A stretch of DNA of 64,000 bases from Gnetum montanum (GCA_015680685.1 MNCI01001360.1:329623-393622), one strand, 5' to 3'. Shown: positions 21,602 through 35,621, counted from the stretch's first letter. Notes: generated by a model not told the origin, from the sequence alone. A program made the numbers and translations.

Positions 21602-24600
21602 GTGGAAGGATCTGGATTTCCACCCGTCCAGTCATTCATGACAAGGGTGGTTTTGTCTGCGATCCCNGTGGTTTTGTCTACGATCCCAGCAGCACTTTTT
21701 CACACTAGTGGTACCCTGGCACAAATTCATCTTCACGAGAGTAAAAGCAGGCGGAAAGCATCAAAAATCAATTTTAGTTACAAGTAATTACCAAAGAATA
21801 TATATTTTCTCTCGGGGGATGAACTCATGTTATCCCTGCAATCACACAAGCACATAATAATGTCTTTCATACAAGAAACAACGTAATCTCAGAATATGCA
21901 CCTGGAATTGAAATCTGGACATACCTAACCTTTACTTCAAACCCTTCAGTGTTTGTATGAGGATATACTCCACAGCGGAAACCGTTCATTNTAATTCAAA
22001 GGTCACAGATGTGGGAAGGATACCGTTCATTCTTGTTAAAACAAAAGCTGCATCTCTTATCTCTCTATCTTCTGTCATTGCTCAACTTAGCAATAGATCT
22101 TGCAAATCCAGGTATCTAACCAATTCAAAGGTCAGAGATGTGGGAAGGATCTGGATTTTCACCCATCCAGTCATTCATGACAAGGGTGGTTTTGTCTGCG
22201 ATCCCAGCAACACTTTTTCACACCAGTGGTACCCTGGCACAAATTCATCTTCACGGGAGTAAAAGGAGGCGGAAAGCATCGAAAATCAATTTTAGTTACA
22301 AGTAATTACCAAAGAATATATATTTTCTCTCGGGGGATGAACTCTTGTTATCCCTGCAATCACACAAACACATAATAATGTCTTTCATACCAGAAACAAC
22401 GTAATCCCAGAATATGCACCTGGAATTGAAATCTGGAGATACCTAATCTTTACTTCAAACCCTCCAGTGTTTGTATGAGGATATACTCCACAGCAGAAAC
22501 CGTTCATTCTTGTTAAAACAAAAGCTGCATCTCTTATCTCTCTATCTTCTGCCATTGCTCAACTTAGCAACAGATCTTGCAAATCCAGGTATCTAACCAA
22601 TTCAAAGGTCATAGCTGTGGGAAGGATCTGGACTTCCACCTGTCCAGTCATTCATGACAAGGGTGGTTTTGTCTGCGATCCCAGCAGCACTTTTTCACAC
22701 CAGTGGTACCCTAGCACAAATTCATCTTCACGGGAGTAAAAGCAGGCGGAAAGCATCGAAAATCAATTTTAGTTACAAGTAATTACCAAAGAATATATAT
22801 TTTCTCTCGGGGGATGAACTCCTGTTATCCGTGCAATCACACAAGCACATAATAATGTCTTTCATACCAGAAACAACGTAATCTCAGAATATGCACCTGA
22901 AATTGAAATCTGGACATACCTAACCTTTACTTCAAACCCTCCAGTGTTTTTATGAGGATATACTCCACAGCGGAAACCGTTCATTCTTGTTAAAACAAAA
23001 GCTGCATCTCTTATCTCTCTATCTTCTGCCATTGCTGAACATAGCAACAGATCTTGCAAATCCAGGTATCTGACCAATTCAAAGGTCACAGATGTGGGAA
23101 GGATCTGGATTTTCACCCGTCCAGTCATTCATGACAAGGGTGGTTTTGTCTGCGATCCCAGCAGCACTTTTTCACACCAGTGGTACCCTAGCAGAAATTC
23201 ATCTTCGCAGGAGTAAAAGTAGGCGGAAAGCATCAAAAATCAATTTTAGTTACAAGTAATTACCAAAGAATATATATTTTCCCTCGGGGGATGAACTCCT
23301 GTTATCCGTGCAATCACACAAGCACATAATAATGTCTTTCATACCAGAAACAACGTAATCTCAGAATATGCACCTGGAATTGAAATCTGGACATACCTAA
23401 CCTTTACTTCAAACCCTCCAGTGTTTGTATGAGGATATACTCCACAGCGGAAACCGTTCATTCTTGTTAAAACAAAAGCTGCATCTCTTATCTCTCTATC
23501 TTTTGCCATTGCTGAACTTAGCAACAGATCTTGCAAATCCAGGTATGTAACCAATTCAAAGGTCACAGATGTGGGAATGATCTGGATTTTCACCCGTCCA
23601 GTCATTCATGACAAGGGTGGTTTTGTCTGCGATCCCAGCAGCACTTTTTCACACCAGTGGTACCCTGGCACAAATTCATCTTCACGGGAGTAAAAGCAGG
23701 CGGAAAGCATCAAAAATCAATTTTAGTTACAAGTAATTACCAAAGAATATATATTTTCTCTCGGGGGATGAACTCCTGTTATCCGTGCAATCACACAAGC
23801 ACATAATAATGTCTTTCATACCAGAAACAACGTAATCTCAGAATATGCACCTGGAATTGAAATCTGGACATACCTAACCTTTACTTCAAACCATCCAGTG
23901 TTTGTATGAGGATATACTCCACAGCGGAAACCGTTCATTCTTGTTAAAACAAAAGCTGCATCTCTTATCTCTCTATCTTCTGCCATTGCTGAACATAGCA
24001 ACAGATCTTGCAAATCCAGGTATCTAACCAATTCAAAGGTCACAGATGTGGGAAGGATCTGGATTTTCACCCGTCCAGTCATTCATGACAAGGGTGGTTT
24101 TGTCTGCGATCCCAGCAGCACTTTTTCACACGAGTGGTACCCTGGCACAAATTCATCTTCACGGGAGTAAAAGCAGGCGGAAAGCATCAAAAATTAATTT
24201 TAGTTACAAGTAATTACCAAAGAATATATATTTTCTCTCGGGGGATGAACTCCTGTTATCCGTGCAATCACACAAGCACATAATAATGTCTTTCATACCA
24301 GAAACAACGTAATCTCAGAATATGCACCTGGAATTGAAATCTGGACATACCTAACCTTTACTTCAAACCATCCAGTGTTTGTATTAGGATATATACTCCA
24401 CAGCGGAAACCGTTCATTCTTGTTAAAACAAAAGCTGCATCTCTTATCTCTCTATCTTCTGCCATTGCTGAACATAGCAACAGATCTTGCAAATCTAGGT
24501 ATCTGACCAATTCAAAGGTCACAGATGTGGGAAGGATCTGGATTTTCACCCGTCCAGTCATTCATGACAAGGGTGGTTTTGTCTGCGATCCCAGCAGCAC

Positions 24601-27600
24601 TTTTTCACACCAGTGGTACCCTGGCACAAATTCATCTTCACGGGAGTAAAAGGAGGCGGAAAGCATCAAAAATCAATTTTAGTTACAAGTAATTACCAAA
24701 GAATATATATTTTCTCTCGGGGGATGAACTCCTGTTATCCGTGCAATCACACAAGCACATAATAATGTCTTTCATACCAGAAACAACGTAATCTCAGAAT
24801 ATGCACCTGGAATTGAAATCTGGACATACCTAACCTTTACTTCAAACCCTCCAGTGTTTGTATGAGGATATACTCCACAGCGGAAACCGTTCATTCTTGT
24901 TAAAACAAAAGCTGCATCTCTTATCTCTCTATCTTCTGCCATTGCTGAACTTAGCAACAGATCTTGCAAATCCAGGTATGTAACCAATTCAAAGGTCACA
25001 GATGTGGGAAGGATCTGGATTTTCACCCGTCCAGTCATTCATGACAAGGGTGGTTTTGTCTGCGATCCCAGCAGCACTTTTTCACACCAGTGGTACCCTG
25101 GCACAAATTCATCTTCACGGGAGTAAAAGGAGGCGGAAAGCATCAAAAATCAATTTTAGTTACAAGTAATTACCAAAGAATATATATTTTCTCTCGGGGG
25201 ATGAACTCCTGTTATCCGTGCAATCACACAAGCACATAATAATGTCTTTCATACCAGAAACAACGTAATCTCAGAATATGCACCTGGAATTGAAATTTGG
25301 ACATACCTAACCTTTACTTCAAACCCTCCAGTGTTTGTGTGAGGATATACTCCACAGCGGAAACCGTTCATTCTTGTTAAAACAAAAGTTGCATCTCTTA
25401 TCTCTCTATATTCTGCCATTGCTGAACTTAGCAACAGATCTTGCAAATCCAGGTATCTAACCAATTCAAAGGTCACAGATGTGGGAAGGATCTGGATTTT
25501 CACCCGTCCAGTCATTCATGACAAGGGTGGTTTTGTCTGCGACCCCAGCAGCACTTTTTCACACCAGTGGTACCCTGGCAAAAATTCATCTTCACGGGAG
25601 TAAAAGTAGGCGGAAAGCATCAAAAATCAATTTTAGTTACAAGTAATTACCAAAGAATATATATTTTCTCTTGGGAGATGAACTCCTGTTATCCTTGCAA
25701 TCACACAAGCACATAATAATGTCTTTCATACCAGAAACAACGTAATCTCAGAATATGCACCTGGAATTGAAATTTGGACATACCTAACCTTTACTTCAAA
25801 CCCTCCAGTGTTTGTATGAGGATATACTCCACAGCGGAAACCGTTCATTCTTATTAAAACAAAAGCTGCATCTTTTATCTCTCTGCCATTGCTGAACATA
25901 GCAACAGATCTTGCAAATCCAGGTATCTGACCAATTCAAAGGTCAAAGATGTGGGAAGGATCTGGATTTTCACCCGTATAGTCATTCATGACAAGGGTGG
26001 TTTTGTCTGCGATCCCAGCAGCAGTTTTTCACACCAGTGGTACCCTGGCAAAAATTCATCTTCACGGGAGTAAAAGGAGGCGGAAAGTATCAAAAATCAA
26101 TTTTAGTTACAAGTAATTACCAAAGAAGATATATTTTCTCTCGGGGGATGAACTCCTGTTATCCGTGCAATCACACAAGCACATAATAATGTCTTTCATA
26201 CTAGAAACAACGTAATCTCAGAATATGCACCTGGAATTGAAATTTGGACATACCTAACCTTTACTTCAAACCCTCTAGTGTTTGTATGAAGATATACTCC
26301 ACAGCGGAAACCGTTCATTCTTGTTACAACAAAAGCTGCGTCTCTTATCTCTCTATCTTCTGCCATTGCTGAACTTAGCAACAGATCTTGCAAATCCAGG
26401 TATGTAACCGATTCAAAGGTCACAGATGTGAGAAGGATCTGGATTTTCACCCGTTCAGTCATTCATGACAAGGGTGGTTTTGTCTGCGACCCCAGCAGCA
26501 CTTTTTCACACCAGTGGTACCCTGGCACAAATTCATCTTCACGGGAGTAAAAGTAGGCGGAAAGCATCAAAAATCAATTTTAGTTACAAGTAATTACCAA
26601 AGAATATATATTTTCTCTCGGGGGATGAACTCCTGTTATCCGTGCAATCACACAAGCACATAATAATGTCTTTCATACCAGAAACAACGTAATCTCAGAA
26701 TATGCACCTGGAATTGAAATCTGGACATACCTAACCTTTACTTCAAACCATCCAGTGTTTGTATGAGGATATACTCCACAGCGGAAACCGTTCATTCTTG
26801 TTAAAACAAAAACTGCATCTCTTATCTCTCTATCTTCTGCCATTGCTGAACATAGCAACAGATCTTGCAAATCCAGGTATCTGACCAATTCAAAGGTCAC
26901 AGATGTGGGAAGGATCTGGATTTTCACCCGTCCAGTCATTCATGACAAGGGTGGTTTTGTTTGCGATCCCAGCAGCACTTTTTCACACCAGTGGTACCCT
27001 GGCACAAATTCATCTTAACGGGAGTAAAAGAAGGCGGAAAGCATCAAAAATCAATTTTAGTTACAAGTAATTACCAAAGAATATATATTTTCCCTCGGGG
27101 GATGAACTCCTGTTATCCGTGCAATCACACAAGCACATAATAATGTCTTTCATACCAGAAACAACGTAATCTCAGAATATGCACCTGGAATTGAAATCTA
27201 GACATACCTAACCTTTACTTCAAACCATCCAGTGTTTGTATGAGGATATACTCCACAGTGGAAACCGTTCATTCTTGTTAAAACAAAAGCTGCATCTCTT
27301 ATCTCTCTATCTTCTGCCATTGCTCAACTTAGCAACAGATCTTGCAAATCCAGGTATCTAACCAATTCAAAGGTCACAGATGTGGGAATGATCTGGATTT
27401 TCACCCGTCCAGTCATTCATGACAAGGGTGGTTTTGTCTGCGATCACAGTAGCACTTTTTCACACCAGTGGTACCCTGGCACAAATTCATCTTCACGAGA
27501 GTAAAAGGAGGCGGAAAGCATCAAAAATCAATTTTAGTTACAAGTAATTACCAAAGAATATATATTTTCCCTCGGGGGATGAACTCCTGTTATCCGTGCA

Positions 27601-30600
27601 ATCACACAAGCACATAATAATGTCTTTCATACCAGAAACAACGTAATCTCATAATATGCACCTGGAATTGAAATCTGGACATACCTAACCTTTACCTCAA
27701 ACCATTCAGTGTTTGTATGAGGATATACTCCACAGCGGAAACCGTTCATTCTTGTTAAAACAAAAACTGCATCTCTTATCTCTCTATCTTCTGCCATTGC
27801 TCAACTTAGCAACAGATCTTGCAAATCCAGGTATGTAACCAATTCAAAGGTCACAGATGCGGGAAGGATCTGGATTTTCACCCGTCCAGTCATTCATGAC
27901 AAGGGTGGTTTTGTCTGCGATCCCAGCAGCACTTTTTCACACGAGTGGTACGTTGGCAAAAATTCATCTTCACGGGAGTAAAAGCAGACGGAAAGCATCA
28001 AAAATAAATTTTAGTTACAAGTAATAACCAAAGAATATATATTTTCTCTCGGGGGATGAACTCCTGTTATCCGTGCAATCACACAAGCACATAATAATGT
28101 CTTTCATACCAGAAACAACGTAATCTCAGAATATGCACATGGAATTGAAATCTGGACATACCTAACCTTTACTTCAAACCATCCAGTGTTTGTATGAGGA
28201 TATACTCCACAGCGGAAACCGTTCATTCTTGTTAAAACAAAAGCTGCATCTCTTATCTCTCTATCTTCTGCCATTGCTGAATTTAGCAACAGATCTTGCA
28301 AATCCAGGTATGTAACCAATTCAAAGGTCACAGATGTGGGAATGATCTGGATTTTCACCCGTCCAGTCATTCATGACAAGGGTGGTTTTGTCTGCGATCA
28401 CAGCAGCACTTTTTCACACCAGTGGTACCCTGGCACAAATTCATCTTCACGGGAGTAAAAGGAGGCGGAAAGCATCAAAAATCAATTTTAGTTACAAGTA
28501 ATTACCAAAGAATATATATTTTCTCTCGGGGGATGAACTCCTGTTATCCGTGCAATCACACAAGCACATAATAATGTCTTTCATACCAGAAACAACGTAA
28601 TCTCAGAATATGCACCTGGAATTGAAATCTGGACATACCTAACCTTTACTTCAAACCATCCAGTGTTTGTATGAGGATATACTCCACAGCGGAAACCGTT
28701 CATTCTTGTTAAAACAAAAGCTGCATCTCTTATCTCTCTATCTTCTGCCATTGCTGAACATAGCAACAGATCTTGCAAATCCAGGTATCTAACCAATTCA
28801 AAGGTCACAGATGTGGGAAGGATTTGGATTTTCACCTGTCCAGTCATTCATGACAAGGGTGGTTTTGTCTGCGATCCCAGCAGCACTTTTTCACACCAGT
28901 GGTACCCTGGCACAAATTCATCTTTACGGGAGTAAAAGGAGGCGGAAAGCATCAAAAATCAATTTTAGTTACAAGTAATTACCAAAGAATATATATTTTT
29001 TCTCGGGGGATGAACTCCTGTTATCCTTGCAATCACACAAGCACATAATAATGTCTTTCATACCAAAAACAACGTAATCTCAGAATATGCACCTGGAATT
29101 GAAATCTGGACATACCTAACCTTTATTTCAAACCATCCAGTGTTTGTATGAGGATATACTCCATAGCGGAAAAAACAAAAGCTGCATCTCTTATCTCTCT
29201 ATCTTCTGCCATTGCTCAACTTAGCAACAGATCTTGCAAATCCAGGTATCTAACCAATTCAAAGGTCACAAATGTGGGAAGGATCTGGATTTTCGCCCGT
29301 CCAGTCATTCATGACAAGGGTGGTTTTGTCTGCGATCCCAGCAGCACTTTTTCACATGAGTGGTACCCTGGCAAAAATTCATCTTCATGGGAGTAAAAGG
29401 AGGCAGAAAGCATCAAAAATCAATTTTAGTTACAAGTAATTACCAAAGAATATATATTTTCTCTCGGGGGATGAACTCCTGTTATCCTTGCAATCACACA
29501 AGCACATAATAATGTCTTTCATACCAGAAACAACGTAATCTCAGAATATGTACCTGGAATTGAAATCTAGACATACCTAACCTTTATTTCAAACCCTCCA
29601 GTGTTTGTATGAGGATATACTCCATAGTGGAAACCGTTCATTCTTGTTAAAACAAAAGTTGCATCTCTTATCTCTCTATATTCTGCCATTGCTCAACTTA
29701 GCAACAGATCTTGCAAATCCAGGTATCTAACCAATTTAAAGGTCATAGCTGTGGGAAGGATATGGATTTTCACTCGTCCAGTCATTCATGACAAGGGTGG
29801 TTTTGTCTGCGATCCTAGTAGCACTTTTTCACACCAGTGGTACCTTGGCAAAAATTCATCTTCACGGGAGTAAAAGGAGGCGGAAAGCATCGAAAATCAA
29901 TTTTAGTTACAAGTAATTACCAAAGAATATATATTTTCTCTCGGGGGATGAACTCCTGTTATCCGTGCAATCACACAAGCACATAATAATGTCTTTCATA
30001 CCAGAAACAACGTAATCTCAGAATATGCACCTGGAATTGAAATTTGGACATACCTAACCTTTACTTCAAACCCTCCAGTGTTTGTATGAGGATATACTCC
30101 ACAGCGGAAACCGTTCATTCTTGTTAAAACAAAAGCTGCATCTCTTATCTCTCTATCTTCTGCCATTGCTGAACTTAGCAACAGATCTTGCAAATCCAGG
30201 TATCTAACCAATTCAAAGGTCACAGATGTGGGAAGGATCTGGATTTTCACCCGTCCAGTCATTCATGACAAGGGTGGTTTTGTCTGCGATCCCAGCAGCA
30301 CTTTTTCACACCAGTGGTACCCTGGCACAAATTCATCTTCACGGGAGTAAAAGGAGGCGGAAAGCATCAAAAATCAATTTTAGTTACAAGTAATTACCAA
30401 AGAATATATATTTTCTCTCGGGGGATGAACTCCTGTTATCCGTGCAATCACACAAGCACATAATAATGTCTTTCATACCAGAAACAACGTAATCTCAGAA
30501 TATGCACCTGGAATTGAAATTTGGACATACCTAACCTTTACTTCAAACCCTCTAGTGTTTGTATGAGGATATACTCCACAGCGGAAACCGTTCATTCTTG

Positions 30601-30716
30601 TTAAAACAAAAGCTGCATCTCTTATCTCTCTATATTCTGCCATTGCTCAACTTAGCAACAGATCTTGCAAATCCAGGTATCTAACCAATTCAAAGGTCAC
30701 AGATGTGGGAAGGATT
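21602..30716 (-). repeat. Tandem array, 19 units of about 477 bp
   Basis: The marker CATTCATGACAAGGGTGG recurs 19 times, spaced mainly 477-478 bp. Exceptions are unit 1, about 538 bp with a local duplication near 21985-22020, and units shortened by 7-18 bp near 25880 and 29170. Neighbours look about 95 to 98 percent identical. Both edges fall at the same phase, GTGGGAAGGAT, so the array holds a whole number of units. Each unit carries, on the minus strand, an ORF of up to 88 codons followed by GTATGT, a plant-like splice donor. Two single Ns (21666, 21991) lie in unit 1. It is larger than typical plant centromere satellites (150-180 bp). Confidence 0.93.
29996..30262 (-). CDS. 88-codon ORF of the array unit (representative)
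   Basis: This is the best representative of the ORF present in the array. Full 88-codon copies start at 23128, 23605, 24082, 25038, 25515, 26462, 26939, 28370, 28847 and 30262 (minus strand). The protein begins MTGRVKIQILPTSVTFELV, continues YLDLQDLLLSSAMAEDREI, then AFVLTRMNGFRCGVYPHTN. The stretch LPTSVTFELVRYLDLQDLLL resembles the start of an F-box (LP-x-E-x2-x-I-L-x-Y-L-D-x-x-D-L); this is a weak inference. The true exon may end at the GTATGT donor after codon ..VKVR, since the last 16 codons look like intron. Upstream, in the same frame but across a TGA, another open stretch (YHWCEKVLLGSQTKPPLS) suggests a larger ancestral exon. Seven units carry a TGA inside the ORF. Whether any copy is expressed is unknown. 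Confidence 0.4.
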   Translation of the reverse strand: MTGRVKIQILPTSVTFELVRYLDLQDLLLSSAMAEDREIRDAAFVLTRMNGFRCGVYPHTNTGGFEVKVRYVQISIPGAYSEITLFLV

Positions 30717-31890
30717 GAAGTGGTAAGGGCCTTAATTCGAAGAGAAAATCTTGTTCCCAATTAATCAATATTGAGAATCTTCTGCCTAATTAATCAATAT
30801 TGTAGCAGGGAATTGCAAGAATTGCAAGAAGACAACGTCGTGACCTTAGGAAAAAGTGAGAAAGCAGCAACATGGAATCCATAGGACAATATTGTAGCAA
30901 GGAACTGCAAGAATATAACCTCAAGAAGACAGCAGCACAGAAGCGAGAAGAGAATATTGTAGCAGGGAATTGCAAGAAAACAACCTCAAGAAGACAGCAG
31001 CACCAAAGCGAGAAGACAATATTGTAACAGCGGTAGCCAATATTTTAACGGAAGACAATATTATAACAGTGGAACCTAGAAGTCAATATTGTAGAAGCGA
31101 GAAGACAATATTGTAATAGCAGTGGCCAACGGCAAGACAATAATGTAGCAGCGGCAGCAAACATTATAACAACGGGAAGACAGTAGAATATCGTAATAGC
31201 AGCAGCCAAGAGACAATATTGCAGCAGCTGCAGCAAACATTATAACATTATAACAGTGGAAGATGTTACAATATTGTAATAGCGACAACCAATATTATAA
31301 TAGGGAAAGGCAATATTCTAATAGCAAGGAATGGTAAGAAGAGAATGTCATGACTTGGAAGACAATATTGTATCAGCTGTAGCAAACATTATAACAGCGG
31401 AAGATCTTACAATCTTGTCAAAGTGACAGCCAATATTATAACAGCTGAAGATGTTACAATCTTGTCAAAGTGGTAGCCAATATTATAACAGGAGAAGGAA
31501 ATATTCTAGGAACAATGTCATGACCTCGAAGACAATATTGTAGCAGGCAATTGTACGAAGACAATGTCATGACCTGAAGACCTCGTCATGACCTCACCTG
31601 AAGATGCTATCATGACCTCAGGCAAAGGTTGGCTGTAACAAAAAAGGGAGAAAATAAAGACTATTGTAGCAGTAAGAAGATGAAGACAATATTGTAGTAG
31701 GGAATTGTAAGAAGACCTCATGCAAAGGCAGCCCCTTGCATTGTAATAGGGAATTGTAAGAAGAGGGAACTGTAGGCCGGTCACATGGTAGCAAGAATTG
31801 GGTGACGTGTTACAATAGGTAATAGGCGGTGCATTACAGGGATTGTAAGAATTACAAGAATTGTAAGAAGAGGGAATTGTAGCCCATCAC
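30717..31890. repeat. Degenerate AATATTGT-rich repeat, left part
   Basis: Irregular repetition of motifs such as ACAATATTGTAGCAG, GGGAATTGCAAGAAG and GAAGACAATATTGTA, every 30 to 70 bases. ACAATATTGT is a perfect palindrome. Longer units recur near 31380-31460 (GCGGAAGATCTTACAATCTTGTC and a sister copy). The short ORFs in it are products of the repeat. The tract resumes at 35981 after the LINE. Confidence 0.6.
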
Positions 31891-32010
31891 TTCCATGGCC
31901 CTTGTCCCCATCAACAACTCCTTTGCCCTCTTGTTAGGAACAAAGGAAATTGATACTTTGACTTCCGAACCTTCTGTTGACCTCCCATCCAAACTACCCC
32001 TTGTTTCCCC

Positions 32011-35000
32011 ATGAATCTTCTTTCTTGGAATGTTTGAGGCCTTACTGGTAGGCTTTGACGGAAGCGAGTAGACAACTTTATATCTAGTCTTAATATGGCC
32101 TTTGATTTTTTCTCCTTCAAGAAATTAAGATCTCAGCCCACCTTTTATCCTATTCCGCCCATTGGTTTCTTCCTCACTCAATCCTAGCAACGTCCCATGC
32201 GAGTGGGAAAGGAGTCGTGGCCATTCTCCTCTCACCCTACTAGAAGACTAAAATCCGTCAAAGTGGTTCTGATTTTGGGCATAGAGTTTCCTGGGCCACC
32301 TTCTCATCCTTGCATGGCCCTTTTGGCATTTGCTTGATATATGCCCCAAATAACTCCACAGAACGGGCTCTCCTTTGGCAAGAACTTGCAACTTCTCTTC
32401 CCCCAATGCCTTGGATATTTGGAGGAGATTTTAATATGGTAGAATTTCGTCAAGATAAGCTCGGAGGGGTGTTTCTTCAACTGCCCAATCTCAAGTATCA
32501 TACATGGTCCACCTTTTAGAAAAAAATTTACCTCTCAAATGGGGTAGACAACTCTATGTGCGTTCCCCTCCATAGATTTACTTAGAGCAATCTTCATCTT
32601 GGGTAGGCTCGCATCTACAGTTGGTTAGAGAGGTTCTATTTCTCCACTCTTTCCTTTTGGCAAGCCTTCTCTGCTACTACGGTTCATCACCATGCCATCT
32701 TATCTGACCATCTTCCTATCTCCATATCTATCAAGATTCATGGTAGTTATGACCAACAAAAATTCCATCTTTTTCAACTACACAACAACTATTTTTCTTC
32801 CCCAATGGCCCAACTTCTTGTATCCAACCTTTGGAATGCCGAACCTAGGCCCCTATATTATGTGGGTTGGATTAATTGGTGGCATCGTGCTTCATGTCGA
32901 GTGTGAAAATTTGCTTGTTCGTATGGTAAGACGGTGGTTGCTCGAGCCAAACATGAATACAACAAAATTCACCTCACTATTGAACATCTCACTATTAAAC
33001 TAGCTCAAGATCCCTTCAATACTCTAGTTCATGAGGAGCTAGCTAGAGCACGCGTTGCCTTCCAACATTGGGAAGTGTATCGAGCACAAAGTGCCTTAAC
33101 TAAAAGTCGGCTCACTTGGTTAAATATTCACGATGAACACTGTAAGGAATTTTTTAAATATCTCAATATTGCTTCCCCTTTGCATGCTATTGAAAAAATC
33201 TTATGTGATGGTACCACAATTATTGACCACAATAGTATCCTCTCTTTTCTTAAGAACCACTACGAAACCCTTTTTGCAGCTACCCCAATGGACATCTCTT
33301 TATTCAAGGCTGCCACCCCCGATTATCCTCGCCTTATTAATCCCACTATGCTACAAAGTCTTGACACTGATATCACTCTGGTGGAGCTATAGGAGTCCTG
33401 TTCCAAGTTAAGTCGGGTAAAGGCTCTTGGTTATGATGGTTTTCCTGTAGAATTTTTTCAAAATCATTGGCATTTGGTGGGAAAGGATCTTTTGTAGGTC
33501 ATTAACGAGGCTCTCTTAATTGGTTCCCTTGGGCCCAATCTAAATCAAGGGGTAATTCTTCTCCTCCCCAAGTCTGGGGATCTAACTGATATCCCCAATT
33601 AACGTCCCATAACTCTTCTCAATGTAGTGTATAAAATTTGGGCGAACTGCCTTGCCTTACAGCTGAAAAAAATTCTTGGCCAGATCATATCTCCCCAGCA
33701 AATAGGATTTGTTCCTGGTAGATATATTTTAGACAATGTGGTCGTGGCATGGGAAGGTCTCAATTGGGCTGAGGATGATGGACAAGATATTCTACTTGTG
33801 AAACTTGATTACGCCAAGGCTTATGAAAACATTAAGTGGGATTTTATCTCATAGACTATGACCAAACTTGGTTTTGGACCTAAGTTCTTGCATATGGTGA
33901 AATGCTTATTCTCAGATGCTATTGCAAGAATTGCCACTACCTTTGGTAGTACCTCTCCCTTTCGAATACATAGGTCTATGCAGCAAGGTTCTCGTCTCGC
34001 CCCCTATCTCTTTATCATCGCATCAGACTTTCTTTGTCATCAAATTAACCTGGACATTCAAACTAAAGTTCTCACTGGGGTCTGCCTTTCTTCCTCTCAA
34101 CAACAGCTTCTCAATATGCACTTCGTCGATGACTCCTTTTGTCTAGTTCAAAACACAACTGCCAATTTGCACCACCTCTTATGAAAGGTGGAGCAATATT
34201 GCACACTCTCAGGTTCCACAATTAATTGAAATAAATCCTCTGTTTATAGCTTTAAGGGAAATTACAAACATGTGACCATCTATAATTGGAAGTGGCTTCA
34301 GGATCAAGACATCATTAAGATTCTAGGAATCCCTTTCCATTTTAGAGGTTCAACATCTATTCTCTAGGAGTAGGTTATTTATCGAATTCAAAAGAAACTC
34401 AACAAATGGAAAACTAAACCACTCACACTTGTAGGTAAATACCTTGTATGTAAGTCCATATGCGCATCCACCCATGTGTATTACTCTTCATGCTGGGCCC
34501 CCTCCCAAGCTGCCTACTAGAAGTGAGAACGATTATTTCGTGACTTTATGTGGTCCTCCAAGGATTCTTAGAAAGGATTTCATCGTGTCACTTGGAATAT
34601 TGTTACTCTCCCCAAGAATAAGGGTGGCTTACGCCTTTTGAACTCCTATAAGCAAGGAATTACCCTGGTTGCTAAGTGGTTGGTACAACATTTAGATGCC
34701 TTAGATATTATAGGGACCCTCCAATTAAGGCTTCACCAAGCATTTTCTAAAAATAAGCCCTTCTGGAAAGGCATCCATTTCATCAATTGGATCCTTTCCC
34801 CCTCACTATCATTCTTCTCGGATCTCATGTTTTCAAAAGCATTTGGAGGGCCTCGAAAATTCTACACACTCACATTGACTGGACTAATGTTAAGATCAAC
34901 CCTACTATCCTCTCTAGAGTGTGTCCATTGTGGTTACCTCTGTTGCCTGCTCCCCTTGCTATCACAAATGCTAAGGTGGCTACCTTGTGGTATTGAAAGG

Positions 35001-35621
35001 ATGTCATTTCCTTGAATTGTCTTAGGCTAGCTAGTCGTTGGATTTCGGGGGTTGAGTTTAACACTTTGTATGGGGAGTTGGCTGTAATGAACCATTGCTG
35101 AGTTCAGATTTACTCTTTTCTCCACGATCACTGGAAACCTGATATTACAGTGCAAAGCCTTTTTCATGGCCTTTAATGGCTTAATGGGGTTAAACTCTTA
35201 CCCTACTGACCATCTGTCCCCTTTCATCTGATGCATGACCCATCTGAAGTCATTGAACATTGCAATAAGTATTGGCACAAACAAGAGTTAGAAACATTTT
35301 GGATCCCTCTCTTCCAACATATTTGGAAACTTCCAACCCCCAAAATTAAGTAGTTCCTCTGGTGTCTCCTCCACCATGGTCTACCTATTGGAAAACATTT
35401 AGAATATCTGGGGATTCCTAATCCCAATTGCCCTCTATGTGGTGGACAAGATGACTTTGTCCATGTATTTTGACATTGTCCCTTTGCTCAACATGTGTGG
35501 TAGTGGGCTTCCAAAGCTTTTCCATCATACAAGCTATCTCAAGAGGATGCCAAATTCAGATTCTTGAACATTACTTCTGCTAATCTTAATTTTCTGTGGA
35601 AAGTTATTAGGCCTACTATTT
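32011..35621 (+). pseudogene. LINE ORF2: endonuclease and reverse transcriptase
   Basis: ORF2 nicks target DNA and copies the LINE RNA there. The apurinic-type endonuclease begins MNLLSWNV (32011) and shows ICLIYAPNNSTERALLWQEL and FGGDFNMVEFRQDKLGG (about 32330-32480). Reverse transcriptase shows RPITLLNVVYKIWAN (33604), QQIGFVPGRYILDNVVVA, VKLDYAKAYENIKWDF, MQQGSRLAPYLF and the catalytic box FVDD (34122-34133), where Y-A-D-D is usual. The zinc-binding C-terminal domain (CPLCGG, CPFAQHVW) lies at about 35300-35500. Several frame changes and stops make it inactive. The sequence enters a gap at 35622. Confidence 0.88.

Noticed and set aside
21602-22262. Plus-strand ORFs in the first units of the array
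   Set aside because: They cross ambiguous bases and the unit-1 rearrangement and are not maintained in other units.
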